DNA from: JAEZKC01 sp046546375
Lineage (GTDB): Bacteria; Fibrobacterota; Chitinivibrionia; Chitinivibrionales; Chitinispirillaceae
DNA length: 64,000 nucleotides
Direction: 5' to 3'
Assembly: GCA_046546375.1 (NCBI GenBank)
Contig: JBKGXV010000007.1
Span: 15,720 to 79,719, forward strand
Shown: positions 8,705 through 16,461 of the stretch, one piece after another
Layout of the letters: each line of letters opens with the position of its first letter
Position numbering within the stretch: position 1 is the first letter of the stretch
Notes under the pieces: model-generated
Seen by the model: only the letters and a program-made list of their open reading frames with translations
What the model was told of the DNA's origin: nothing
Database searches by the model: none
Made by a program: the position numbers and the translations under genes

Positions 8705-8733
8705 TTGACTCTTATCCCCCCTTGAGTTAATTT
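8705..8733 (+). promoter_or_regulatory. Candidate sigma-70 promoter of purA operon
   Basis: TTGACT (8705-8710), a 17-bp spacer, and TAATTT (8728-8733), followed by the purA start 45 bp downstream. The same hexamers and spacing recur in front of the tRNA operon (46415-46443), which raises my confidence in both. Confidence 0.45.
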
Positions 8734-8777
8734 AAAAATTTTGAATTTCGCAGATAACCATTTCTTCAGGTGAGATT

Positions 8778-10067
8778 ATGCCAAACGCAGTGATAGTGGG
8801 AACCCAGTGGGGTGATGAGGGAAAAGCCAAAGTAATCGATTACCTTACTGAAAAATCCGATCTGATCATCCGTTTTCAAGGCGGGGCCAATGCAGGACAC
8901 ACCGTGATAGTCGATGGTCGCAAATTCGTATTCCATCTGGTTCCCTCCGGCATAATGAACACCTCCAAGACCTGTATTGTGGGCAACGGCGTGGTGATCG
9001 ATGCAGAGCAGTTTCTCAAAGAAGTCGATGAGCTGCTTCAGAACGGTATTTCCGTAGATAACCGGCTGATGATTTCAGATCTTGCTCACATGGTGCTCCC
9101 CTATCACAAAGCGCTGGACAAAGCGGTTGAGTCCAGTATGGGACAGGGCAAGATCGGCACCACAGGCCGGGGTATAGGACCTGCATATGCTGACAAAATT
9201 ACCAGAATCGGTCTTCGGATGGGTGACATTCTTGACTGGGACCTGTTTTCCCAGAAATTCAAAACCAACTTCGAAGCGAAAAAGAATCTGATAGAGACGA
9301 TCTACAAGGTGCCCTTCGAGCTGGATCAGGATTCTATCCTCGAACAGTACAAATCCATTCGTGAACGACTCATACCATTCATAAAAGATACCAGCCACCA
9401 CATTTTCGAAGCCACCCGGCAGAAGAAAAACCTTCTTTTTGAAGGAGCACAGGGGACGTTTCTGGATATTGATCACGGAACCTATCCCTTCGTAACCTCC
9501 TCCAATACCATTTCTGGGTGTGCGAGTACAGGTTCCGGAATCGGCCCTTCTCATATAGATCATGTGGTTGGTATCGTGAAAACCTATACAACCCGGGTTG
9601 GAAACGGCCCCTTTCCCACCGAGCTTGAGAATGCGGCCGGCGAACAGCTTAGAAAAGCGGGGGGCGAGTTTGGCGCGACAACAGGCAGACCTCGCCGCTG
9701 CGGATGGTTCGACAGCGTCATGGTGCGCAAATCCATTCAACTCAACGGCATAACAAGACTGGCTGTAACCAAGCTTGATGTGCTCAATGATCTTGATGAA
9801 ATCAGAATCTGCACCCATTACGAAATTGATGGTAAAAAGATAGACCAGTTTCCCTCCAATCACCAGCAGCTTGAAAAAGCCAAGCCGGTATATGAAACTG
9901 TTCCCGGATGGAAATGTGATATCAGCGGTTGCAAGCAGTTTTCACAACTGCCACCGAATGCTGTTGCTTATATCGACAAACTTCGGGAACTTTGTTATAA
10001 TATACCTGTACTGATTGTTTCTATCGGACCGGACAGAACACAGACCATTGAGGTAGAACCGCTCTAA
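8778..10067 (+). CDS. purA: Adenylosuccinate synthetase
   Basis: 429 residues, the usual length. The enzyme joins IMP and aspartate using GTP, the first step from IMP to AMP. Diagnostic motifs: QWGDEGKAK near the N-terminus (D13 catalytic), GGANAGHT with the catalytic His, GQGKIGTTGRGIGPAY, GAQGTFLDIDHGTYPFVTSS, and GATTGRPRRCGW. The P-loop normally reads GDEGKGK; here the second-last Gly is Ala (A17). The start ATG is preceded by AGGTGA and the protein begins with the canonical strand PNAVIVG. It is probably first in an operon with the next four or five genes. Confidence 0.97.
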   Translation: MPNAVIVGTQWGDEGKAKVIDYLTEKSDLIIRFQGGANAGHTVIVDGRKFVFHLVPSGIMNTSKTCIVGNGVVIDAEQFLKEVDELLQNGISVDNRLMISDLAHMVLPYHKALDKAVESSMGQGKIGTTGRGIGPAYADKITRIGLRMGDILDWDLFSQKFKTNFEAKKNLIETIYKVPFELDQDSILEQYKSIRERLIPFIKDTSHHIFEATRQKKNLLFEGAQGTFLDIDHGTYPFVTSSNTISGCASTGSGIGPSHIDHVVGIVKTYTTRVGNGPFPTELENAAGEQLRKAGGEFGATTGRPRRCGWFDSVMVRKSIQLNGITRLAVTKLDVLNDLDEIRICTHYEIDGKKIDQFPSNHQQLEKAKPVYETVPGWKCDISGCKQFSQLPPNAVAYIDKLRELCYNIPVLIVSIGPDRTQTIEVEPL

Positions 10068-10175
10068 TTCGGGCGCCCTACCCAATAACCCGCAGGATTC
10101 ATCGTAATTTTTATGACGGATTGATCCAATCTGTTTATCTGTTCCTTTAGATTCATTAAGGAGAGAACGTTTCTG

Positions 10176-10745
10176 ATGATTCATGTAGAAGTAGCCAATA
10201 CTTTTCTGGTCAATATGGGCAAGGAATTCGTCATTCTGCTGAAGGGTGATGGAGACGATCGCACGCTACCCATTTCTATCGGGCAGCTGGAAGCTCAATC
10301 GATTGCGATTCAGCTGAATCAGATACCCTTTCCCCGTCCGCTCACGCACGATCTGTTCAAAAATCTTCTGGGTCAGCTGGACTGCAAATTTCTCAGAACA
10401 GAAATCACTGAGCTGGCAAGTGAGACTTTCTACGCGCGGCTGGTAGTGGAAAGGGATGGGAAAAAGGTTGAAATCGATTCCAGACCCAGTGATGCCATTG
10501 CGCTCGCACTCAGATTCTCTTCTCCAATTTATGTGGAGGAAAAGGTAATGGACGAGGCAGGTATCATCATACCGGAAGAGTACAAAATCGATGAACAGCC
10601 GCCCGAACAGGTGGAAGAAGAGCTGGCTGAACTGACTCCTCTTGAAAAACTGCAGAGACAACTGAACAAAGCAGTGGAGGAGGAGCGCTATGAGGAGGCG
10701 GCATCTTTGCGTGATGAAATAGAAAAACTCACAAAATCCAATTGA
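10176..10745 (+). CDS. Bifunctional nuclease (BFN/DUF151) domain protein with C-terminal UVR motif
   Basis: 189 residues. Residues ~1-135 form a BFN/DUF151 domain (LPISIGQLEAQSIA; RPSDAIALALR, the hallmark sequence). Residues ~150-187 form a UVR-type helical hairpin (PLEKLQRQLNKAVEEERYEE) like the UvrB-UvrC interaction motif. BFN proteins have been reported with RNase/DNase activity in plants and occur widely in bacteria with unclear roles; the UVR tail suggests contact with a UvrB- or Clp-like partner. ATG follows AAGGAGAGA. It sits 108 bp after purA, apparently the same transcript. Confidence 0.88.
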   Translation: MIHVEVANTFLVNMGKEFVILLKGDGDDRTLPISIGQLEAQSIAIQLNQIPFPRPLTHDLFKNLLGQLDCKFLRTEITELASETFYARLVVERDGKKVEIDSRPSDAIALALRFSSPIYVEEKVMDEAGIIIPEEYKIDEQPPEQVEEELAELTPLEKLQRQLNKAVEEERYEEAASLRDEIEKLTKSN

Positions 10746-10894
10746 TGTTTTCAGACGATTTCAGAATAGAGGCGTTTTGTGGAACTTTCTGTCGTATGAA
10801 TTATTTATTTTGAGAGGTTGATCTCGGTTCAGACCAGGGATCGATACTCAAATTATTCAGGAGTTTTACGCAAAAACAATTAGGATCTCACAGA

Positions 10895-11248
10895 ATGTAC
10901 AGAAGGTTTCTCCACAGCAAAATCAGAGACGTACGGATTACGGGTGTTAATCTGGAGTATGAGGGCAGTATCACCATTGATGAGGATTATCTGCAAAAGG
11001 CTGGCATTCTTCCCAATGAGGAAGTTCATGTGCTGAACATGAATAACGGCAGCCGCATCACCACCTATGTGATTTCGGGTGAACGCGGTTCAGGTATAAT
11101 GGAGCTTAACGGCCCCGCGGCACGATTGGGAATGGCTGGTGACCCCATTATGGTACTGACCTATGCTCTGCTGAGCCCGGAGGAAATTCCTGACCACACG
11201 CCATCCATCATAAATGTGAAAAACCAGGGCAAAGGACGCTCCAGCTGA
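10895..11248 (+). CDS. panD: Aspartate 1-decarboxylase (pyruvoyl enzyme precursor)
   Basis: 117 residues. It makes beta-alanine from aspartate for pantothenate/CoA synthesis. The self-cleavage site YEGS is present at 22-25 (Gly24-Ser25, which becomes the pyruvoyl group), with Lys9 and the TYVISGERGSG and NGPAARL stretches of the family. Length is slightly shorter than the E. coli enzyme at the C-terminus. No panB, panC or panM neighbour lies in the window, so the gene is separated from the rest of the pathway. Confidence 0.95.
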   Translation: MYRRFLHSKIRDVRITGVNLEYEGSITIDEDYLQKAGILPNEEVHVLNMNNGSRITTYVISGERGSGIMELNGPAARLGMAGDPIMVLTYALLSPEEIPDHTPSIINVKNQGKGRSS

Positions 11249-11273
11249 CTCTCCTCAATATCAATGAAAGCAT

Positions 11274-11684
11274 ATGCGTAACTTTTTGATGTTCACCGTT
11301 GTACTGTTGGTCATTGTAGTTTCAATGATCATAGGTACAAAGCTTAAACCTGATATCGTTTTCACACAAAATAAGCCAATAGAAAACGAAAGTGTTCCAC
11401 ATATTGGCAGTATCCAGATCCTGAACGGCTGCGGAACTGAAGGAGCAGCAAACCGTCTGGCGGATTATCTGAGGCTTAAACGGTTTGATGTAAAGGATAT
11501 CGGCAATGCGACCGCTTGGAACTACCCCCGCACCATGATCATATCCAGAACAAAAGATATGTCTCTGGCACGGGAATTGGAAAAACTGCTTCAGACGGAC
11601 AAACTGGTGTTTATCCGTACTGATGAAAAATTGTATGATGTCACAATTGTAGTAGGACCAGATTTCGAGGAAAAAATAAAGTGA
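11274..11684 (+). CDS. Membrane-anchored LytR_C-domain protein
   Basis: 136 residues. One N-terminal membrane helix (residues ~4-21) is followed by a single LytR_C-type domain (IQILNGCGTEGAANRLADYL; FDVKDIGNATAWNYPRT). In Gram-positives this domain follows LytR/CpsA/Psr phosphotransferases; free-standing anchored copies occur in many diderms with unknown function. Its stop overlaps the GTG start of rsfS (GTGA), so the two are probably translationally coupled. Confidence 0.8.
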   Translation: MRNFLMFTVVLLVIVVSMIIGTKLKPDIVFTQNKPIENESVPHIGSIQILNGCGTEGAANRLADYLRLKRFDVKDIGNATAWNYPRTMIISRTKDMSLARELEKLLQTDKLVFIRTDEKLYDVTIVVGPDFEEKIK

Positions 11685-12052
11685 ACGACACCAATACCAA
11701 ATCCCTTTCAGGACAGAAACTTGTAAATGAAGTCATCGAGAATCTGCAGGAAAAGCTGGCAGAAAAAATAGTAATTGTACAGATGCCGGAGGCACAAGGG
11801 GGGGCTGATTTTTTCATCATATGCCAGGGTGATAACACATCGCATACGACTGCCATTGCAGAAAGCATGGTCAAAAATCTAAAACATAAACACACTGTCC
11901 CCTGGCATCAAGAGGGTTCAGATGACGGCAGATGGATACTCGTCGACTATACTGATGTGGTAGTGCATATAATGCTGCCCGAAATGAGAGAGTATTACAA
12001 TCTGGAGTCCCTTTGGAAAGATGGAACATTCACTAAAATAAGCAACGAATAG
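11681..12052 (+). CDS. rsfS: Ribosomal silencing factor RsfS (Iojap family)
   Basis: 123 residues, GTG start inside the GTGA overlap with the previous gene. Family signatures are ADFFIICQGDNTSH and the block GRWILVDYTDVVVHIMLPE followed by REYYNLESLW. RsfS binds ribosomal protein L14 (uL14) on the 50S subunit and blocks joining with the 30S in starvation. RsfS commonly follows a nadD or LytR-type gene; here it follows the LytR_C protein. Confidence 0.93.
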   Translation: MNDTNTKSLSGQKLVNEVIENLQEKLAEKIVIVQMPEAQGGADFFIICQGDNTSHTTAIAESMVKNLKHKHTVPWHQEGSDDGRWILVDYTDVVVHIMLPEMREYYNLESLWKDGTFTKISNE

Positions 12053-12068
12053 CAGCAAGATTTCAAAT

Positions 12069-12761
12069 ATGCGCATAACTGCAAGAGACTTTCTATCCAA
12101 CGCTCTTGCCGAGGCAACAACTCAGCTTTTCACCCCTGAAATCTCTGATTGTCAAAAGCACCTCACTTTATATCGCACATCCAAAAGCTGTTTTGGTGAC
12201 CTGTGCTCCCCGGCACCTCTCAGATTATCTTCTCTAACCCAAAAGAGCTCAAGTTGCATCGCGACTCTTATCTCCAATACCATCCACCTGGATAATCAGT
12301 ACACCAATCCGGGAATCCATCACCAAAATGGATTTCTCAATTTCTTTATCAGCAGATCATATATGTTCACAGTCCTGAACAACCTGTGTTATTACTCTTT
12401 TATGAACAGTGAAAACACAACAGACAGAACCATCACGAACTGCATTTCAGCCTTGAAAAACGCAGCTGTCCGCGGAATAACCCTCAGAGAGAAATGTGTG
12501 GATGAAGGATCGAAGATAAATAGGGATGAGCTGGAACTTCTTCGTCTCGTTACATTATGCCATGATGATCTCTGTTCAGCTGACCCAGCCCGGTTCAAAC
12601 GCAATTCAGTAAAAAAAACTCTCAAAATGTATGAAAGTTTCTACAGAAAACATCCCATATTCACAAACTCCCCCGAAACCACGCTCCTCAGACTCAAACT
12701 CACAAATGCGGTATGTATTGTAAGCCAAAAAAAGGGTTTCCTGCAACCGGGAACCCTTTAA
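12069..12761 (+). CDS. Uncertain open frame, 230 codons
   Basis: Open from an ATG at 12069 with no clear Shine-Dalgarno. The first ~110 codons give a Ser/Thr/Leu/Asn-rich sequence unlike a folded protein; the second half, from an internal Met at 12402 (MNSENTTDRTITN) looks more like a soluble helical domain (EKCVDEGSKINRDELELLRL). No family is recognised. The frame ends inside the hairpin that terminates the convergent tex-like gene. It may be a real small gene beginning at 12402 or later, or simply an open stretch at the end of the purA operon. Confidence 0.3.
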   Translation: MRITARDFLSNALAEATTQLFTPEISDCQKHLTLYRTSKSCFGDLCSPAPLRLSSLTQKSSSCIATLISNTIHLDNQYTNPGIHHQNGFLNFFISRSYMFTVLNNLCYYSFMNSENTTDRTITNCISALKNAAVRGITLREKCVDEGSKINRDELELLRLVTLCHDDLCSADPARFKRNSVKKTLKMYESFYRKHPIFTNSPETTLLRLKLTNAVCIVSQKKGFLQPGTL

Positions 12762-12763
12762 AA
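12727..12763 (-). terminator. Intrinsic terminator of the tex-like gene
   Basis: Stem AAAGGGTTTCC (12731-12741) with GGGAACCCTTT (12749-12759). On the minus strand it is followed by a run of T (A7 at 12727-12733 on the plus strand). The plus strand has only TTTAAAA after the stem, so it may act weakly in that direction too. It starts 23 nt beyond the stop of the tex-like gene. Confidence 0.8.
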
Positions 12764-12785
12764 GATTCAATCAACAGTTTTCAAA

Positions 12786-14966
12786 TCAACGGTTTTTGAA
12801 ATGCTCCGCCAGGTTAGAAAGCTGCCCCTTTGAAGGTTTCACCTTTGGAGCCTTATTACCCAGATTCTTCATGGAAAGAGAGATGCGTCGTTTTTTCACA
12901 TCCACTTTGAGAATACGGACATCCACCCTATCCCCCACGGAGACAACCTGATCCGGAGTTTCCACATACTCGTCTGCCAGTTGAGAGATATGAATGAGTC
13001 CGTCACAAACCGCATTTATATTCACAAACACACCAAAAGGTGTGATGTTGGTGACTCTTCCGGAAACGACAGCCCCTTCTTTGACCTCGGACAGTTTAAG
13101 TTTCCGCTTGGTTTTGGCTGCTCCGATCGCCAGGTAGCGCTGAGCGACCTGGAGCTGAGGAACAAGTTTCATTCCGACATAAGTCCTTATGTGAGGATCC
13201 TCAGCAGCAAAAGGAAGAATCACCTCGGGGTTGATTACAATCGTCTCGTGAGAAACGGTCAGCTGATCGACAATCTCCTCAACCAAGGGGAAAAAGTCGG
13301 GGTGAACCGCTGATTTATCCAGAAGATCCTCTGCACTGGGAACGACCACGAAACCTGCGATATTTCTGAAAGCGGTTTCGGTCATGCTCTTGACCTTCAA
13401 AAGATCGTTTTTCTTTCCTATCGGCTCTTCCAGATCCGCTGTACGGATAGCCTCAAGAAGATTTTTATTCATGCAACGGAATTTGGCAATAGGCGAATCT
13501 GCGATTTCCTTGATATTGACACCACCGGCGAGAATCGCCTGATCCAGAATACGGTTGACCAGATCCACAAATTTATCATCCGGGAGTGTATCCTGAAGGG
13601 GATGAATCTTATAGTAAGTAGTGCCTAATTGCGGAACGAGCGACAGAGGCTGAAGAAATATAACCGCAGATCCCAGCAGTTCTCTGGTTTGCGGCTCTAG
13701 AATCGCAAATTCCCGCTTTTTTATCCATTCAGAATGTGAAATATTTGATTTGGAGGGAGCTTTGTATCTGGTCACTTCAACAGGAAAACCAATTTTTTCT
13801 TTGAGCTGATCAACGATACTTTCGGCAATTTCCGCCTTGTCATTATCTGCAATCAGCACCTGGGAAGGACGATGACGCTGGAAGAACTGCCGGATGCGTT
13901 CACTTGAGAACGGCTTTCCTTCAGCTGGTTTTCTCTCAGAGGTGGCACCGAGAAGATCCCCCCGAGCACTTACAGCTACGATATTGAGATTCTTTTTTCC
14001 CGAAGCATCTAAAACGAAAACGGCATCCCTTGATTTTTCCTCGGTGTACCGTTTCTGAAGTCCTGATGTTATCTCCTTGGAAGCCCACTCTTCAGCTTGT
14101 CCTCTGAGCGTTTGTTTCACATCCCGTTCAACTGTAGGATGCAGCAGCCTCAGCCACATGTCATCGATAGCTTCGCAGATGATATCAAAGCTGGTGGAAT
14201 CAGGGTTTTCTATAAAATGATGACGGAAAAGCTCAGTTATTCTGAACAGCTGCACATTGAGTTTGAGTTTTATCCGCTTGTTGTCTTCTGCCACGAGAAG
14301 CCGTAAGAGCTCTTCTTTTGAAAACTCATCTATTGGAACCAGTTTGCCAACATAGCGGCTGTAGGTTTCATCCTTTTTGCTTTTCGGAGCGATTTCAAAG
14401 AAACCGTCTTCGCGCATGAAATCTCTGGCCATTGTTCTGGCAGTATCGTCGTAGGCAAACCGTTCTGCCATCAGATCTTTAGCTGCCTGAACCACATCAT
14501 CCGCATTTTTCAAAGAAGTGTGTGTTCCCACATACTCTTTAGCCATTTCCTCGACAGAAAGTTCCTCTTCCTCCTGAGAAATGATTCGGTCCACAAGCGG
14601 ACCGACACCTTTTTTGGCAGCCATCTGTCCTTTGCTGCGGGGATTAGGCCTAAGCGGGATGAGCAGATCATCCAGTTCGTAAGTGTTTGTAGTCAGGCTG
14701 ATGCGTTTTTCAAGTGCGGGAGTGAGCTTTTCAGCTTTCTTGTATGCATTGAGCACCCGTTTTCTTTTCGCGACCAGCTCCTCCATTTTGCCCAGGTAAT
14801 CATATACTTCCCAGATTGTGGACACGTCGATGCTTACAGCAAACTGCAGATCGTATTCGGCGAGGAAATAAGGAGAGTCACCCTTCTCGTAAGCACTGCA
14901 GAGAAGGTCTGATAGAGCCTGTGAGATGGCCCATTTTTCCGATATCTGTTTTGAAAATTCTATCAT
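12786..14966 (-). CDS. tex: Tex-like RNA-binding transcription accessory protein
   Basis: 726 residues. Layout follows Tex: an N-terminal helical part, a YqgF/RNase H-like domain at mid-protein (DAVFVLDASGKKNLNIVAVS), helix-hairpin-helix region, and a C-terminal S1 domain at ~640-710 (GAVVSGRVTNITPFGVFVNI; DGLIHISQLADEYV). Tex binds nucleic acid and influences transcription and toxin expression in pathogens. The sequence is divergent from textbook Tex in the central part, so the name is a family call. Its own terminator lies at 12727-12763. The LOG-family gene upstream has a separate terminator, so this gene is likely transcribed alone. Confidence 0.85.
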   Translation of the reverse strand: MIEFSKQISEKWAISQALSDLLCSAYEKGDSPYFLAEYDLQFAVSIDVSTIWEVYDYLGKMEELVAKRKRVLNAYKKAEKLTPALEKRISLTTNTYELDDLLIPLRPNPRSKGQMAAKKGVGPLVDRIISQEEEELSVEEMAKEYVGTHTSLKNADDVVQAAKDLMAERFAYDDTARTMARDFMREDGFFEIAPKSKKDETYSRYVGKLVPIDEFSKEELLRLLVAEDNKRIKLKLNVQLFRITELFRHHFIENPDSTSFDIICEAIDDMWLRLLHPTVERDVKQTLRGQAEEWASKEITSGLQKRYTEEKSRDAVFVLDASGKKNLNIVAVSARGDLLGATSERKPAEGKPFSSERIRQFFQRHRPSQVLIADNDKAEIAESIVDQLKEKIGFPVEVTRYKAPSKSNISHSEWIKKREFAILEPQTRELLGSAVIFLQPLSLVPQLGTTYYKIHPLQDTLPDDKFVDLVNRILDQAILAGGVNIKEIADSPIAKFRCMNKNLLEAIRTADLEEPIGKKNDLLKVKSMTETAFRNIAGFVVVPSAEDLLDKSAVHPDFFPLVEEIVDQLTVSHETIVINPEVILPFAAEDPHIRTYVGMKLVPQLQVAQRYLAIGAAKTKRKLKLSEVKEGAVVSGRVTNITPFGVFVNINAVCDGLIHISQLADEYVETPDQVVSVGDRVDVRILKVDVKKRRISLSMKNLGNKAPKVKPSKGQLSNLAEHFKNR

Positions 14967-15064
14967 CCGGCTGTTTTTTGAGGGGGTTTATTGTTCCAAA
15001 AGAATTTTTAAAGATAGAATATGGGTGCCCTCAAACGCAATAGGCGAATACACCCCTAAAAAGG

Positions 15065-15094
15065 AAAAACCCGGAAAAGACGTATTTTTCCGGG
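15065..15094 (-). terminator. Intrinsic terminator of the LOG-family gene
   Basis: Perfect 9-bp stem CCCGGAAAA (15070-15078) / TTTTCCGGG (15086-15094), followed on the minus strand by TTTTT (15069-15065). It is 39 nt past the stop of the LOG-family gene and about 100 nt upstream of the tex-like start. Confidence 0.88.
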
Positions 15095-15132
15095 CTGATC
15101 ACCGTTTTTTTGACTGAGTCGATACACATGAT

Positions 15133-15819
15133 CTATACGAAATTGGGAGTAACTCCTTTGCCCTCGGAATGCTTTTTTATGATCGCCATTGCCTCGTGAG
15201 GATCATCGGTCATATTCATCAAAGACAGATCCGCATCCAGAATGTAGCTGTACTCGAGCATAGTGTTTTTCAGCCACTCGACCAGTCCACCCCAATAATC
15301 CTTTCCCATGAGAATAAGAGGCAGAGCCGGTGCTTTCTGAGTCTGAACCAGCGTGAGAGTCTCGAACATCTCATCCAATGTCCCGTACCCCCCCGGCATT
15401 ATGATCACTGCGGAAGTGTATTTCAAAAACATTACCTTGCGAATGAAAAAGTGTCTGAAGTTGATCATGGTTTTTATGAACGGGTTGGGAAGCTGTTCGA
15501 AAGGAAGCTGAATATTGAGTCCTACTGAATGCCCCTGCTCCTCACTTGCTCCCTTATTGGCAGCTTCCATGATTCCGGGTCCGCCGCCGGTAATCACTCC
15601 AAAACCCTCCCGAGCCGCCAGACGGGCCATATCCACTGTCATTTTGTAGTATTTGTGAGTTTTAGGAGTACGTGCGCTGCCGAATATCGTAATACAGGGT
15701 CCGGTTCTGGAAAGTGTCTCAAAACCCTCAACAAATTCGGCCATTATACGAAATATTCTCCAGGTATCCTCATTCATCGCTGATGTATTCTGAGCTGCAT
15801 TAACCTGATCGGTGGTCAT
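15133..15819 (-). CDS. LOG-family protein (TIGR00730-type nucleotide phosphoribohydrolase)
   Basis: 228 residues. Motifs GGGPGIMEAANKGA and PGGYGTLDEMFE define the LOG family (formerly 'lysine decarboxylase'), with the catalytic Arg/Glu pair expected in ITGGGPGIMEAA and the PGGYGTLDE helix. Members hydrolyse nucleoside 5'-monophosphates such as cytokinin riboside monophosphates or AMP; the true substrate here is unknown. It is monocistronic, with a terminator at 15065-15094. Confidence 0.9.
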   Translation of the reverse strand: MTTDQVNAAQNTSAMNEDTWRIFRIMAEFVEGFETLSRTGPCITIFGSARTPKTHKYYKMTVDMARLAAREGFGVITGGGPGIMEAANKGASEEQGHSVGLNIQLPFEQLPNPFIKTMINFRHFFIRKVMFLKYTSAVIIMPGGYGTLDEMFETLTLVQTQKAPALPLILMGKDYWGGLVEWLKNTMLEYSYILDADLSLMNMTDDPHEAMAIIKKHSEGKGVTPNFV

Positions 15820-15942
15820 ATCTACCTTCCTTTACAAAGTGAGGTTTGGCATCTGGTGTCTCATTCATATTATAATTATATTATCTTTTCAGTTTTAATT
15901 CCAGTGAAACAACTTCTGATATTACCAGTCAAAAATCTGTAA

Positions 15943-16461
15943 ATGCTTATGAAACAAATAGAAGAAGCCTGTTCCCGACTCGGTCTTCCTGTTCCCGATC
16001 ATTATCTGCAGGTAGACACAGACGTGCAGAAACTGACCTATCATTCCGGAAACAAAACGAATTCCCTTTTTGCCGTATCCACCTCCAGATTCGGAGCCGG
16101 AAGCGGAGAAGGTTCGTTCAAAACCCCTTTGGGACTTCACCGGATCGTTCAGAAGATAGGAAAGAACGAACCGCCCTGGACCATATTCAAAAGCAGAAAA
16201 CCGACGGGCCGGGTCTGGAAACCGGGAATGCAGGAGGAAAACCAGATTCTCACCCGCATTCTCAGACTGGAGGGTCTTGAACCCGGAATCAATTCAGGAC
16301 CCGGAATAGACTCTTTTAAACGGTATATCTACATCCACGGCACAAACCGGGAGGACAAAATCGGTACGCCCAATTCTCATGGTTGTGTCTGCATGAAAAA
16401 CGACGACATACTCACTCTTTTCGATCTTGTGGAGGAGGGAACTCTTGTCCATATCAGTTAA
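15943..16461 (+). CDS. YkuD-type L,D-transpeptidase without signal peptide
   Basis: 172 residues. The YkuD signature is complete: IYIHGTNREDKIGTPNSHGC with the catalytic Cys (SHGCVCM), and an upstream strand FKTPLGLHRIV. These enzymes form or edit 3-3 or protein cross-links in peptidoglycan using an active-site Cys. The protein starts MLMKQIEEACSRLG and has no hydrophobic leader, so as annotated it would stay in the cytoplasm, where it could act as a carboxypeptidase on muropeptides. The next gene, an Mpl/MurC-like ligase that recycles wall peptides, overlaps its 3' end, which fits a recycling role. An export signal could have been missed only if a start further upstream exists; none is seen. 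Confidence 0.85.
   Translation: MLMKQIEEACSRLGLPVPDHYLQVDTDVQKLTYHSGNKTNSLFAVSTSRFGAGSGEGSFKTPLGLHRIVQKIGKNEPPWTIFKSRKPTGRVWKPGMQEENQILTRILRLEGLEPGINSGPGIDSFKRYIYIHGTNREDKIGTPNSHGCVCMKNDDILTLFDLVEEGTLVHIS

Larger units (their letters stand above)
8396..8777. other. 382-bp intergenic region between XPB helicase and purA
   Basis: Divergent spacer upstream of both the XPB gene (minus) and purA (plus). The left third holds what looks like a decayed minus-strand coding fragment (8417-8541). The right end carries a promoter-like TTGACT-17-TAATTT for purA and a ribosome-binding AGGTGA before the ATG at 8778. Nothing else is recognised. Confidence 0.55.

Noticed and set aside
9075..9863. Minus-strand open frame of 262 codons opposite purA
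   Set aside because: Antisense to strongly conserved purA; no recognisable domain.
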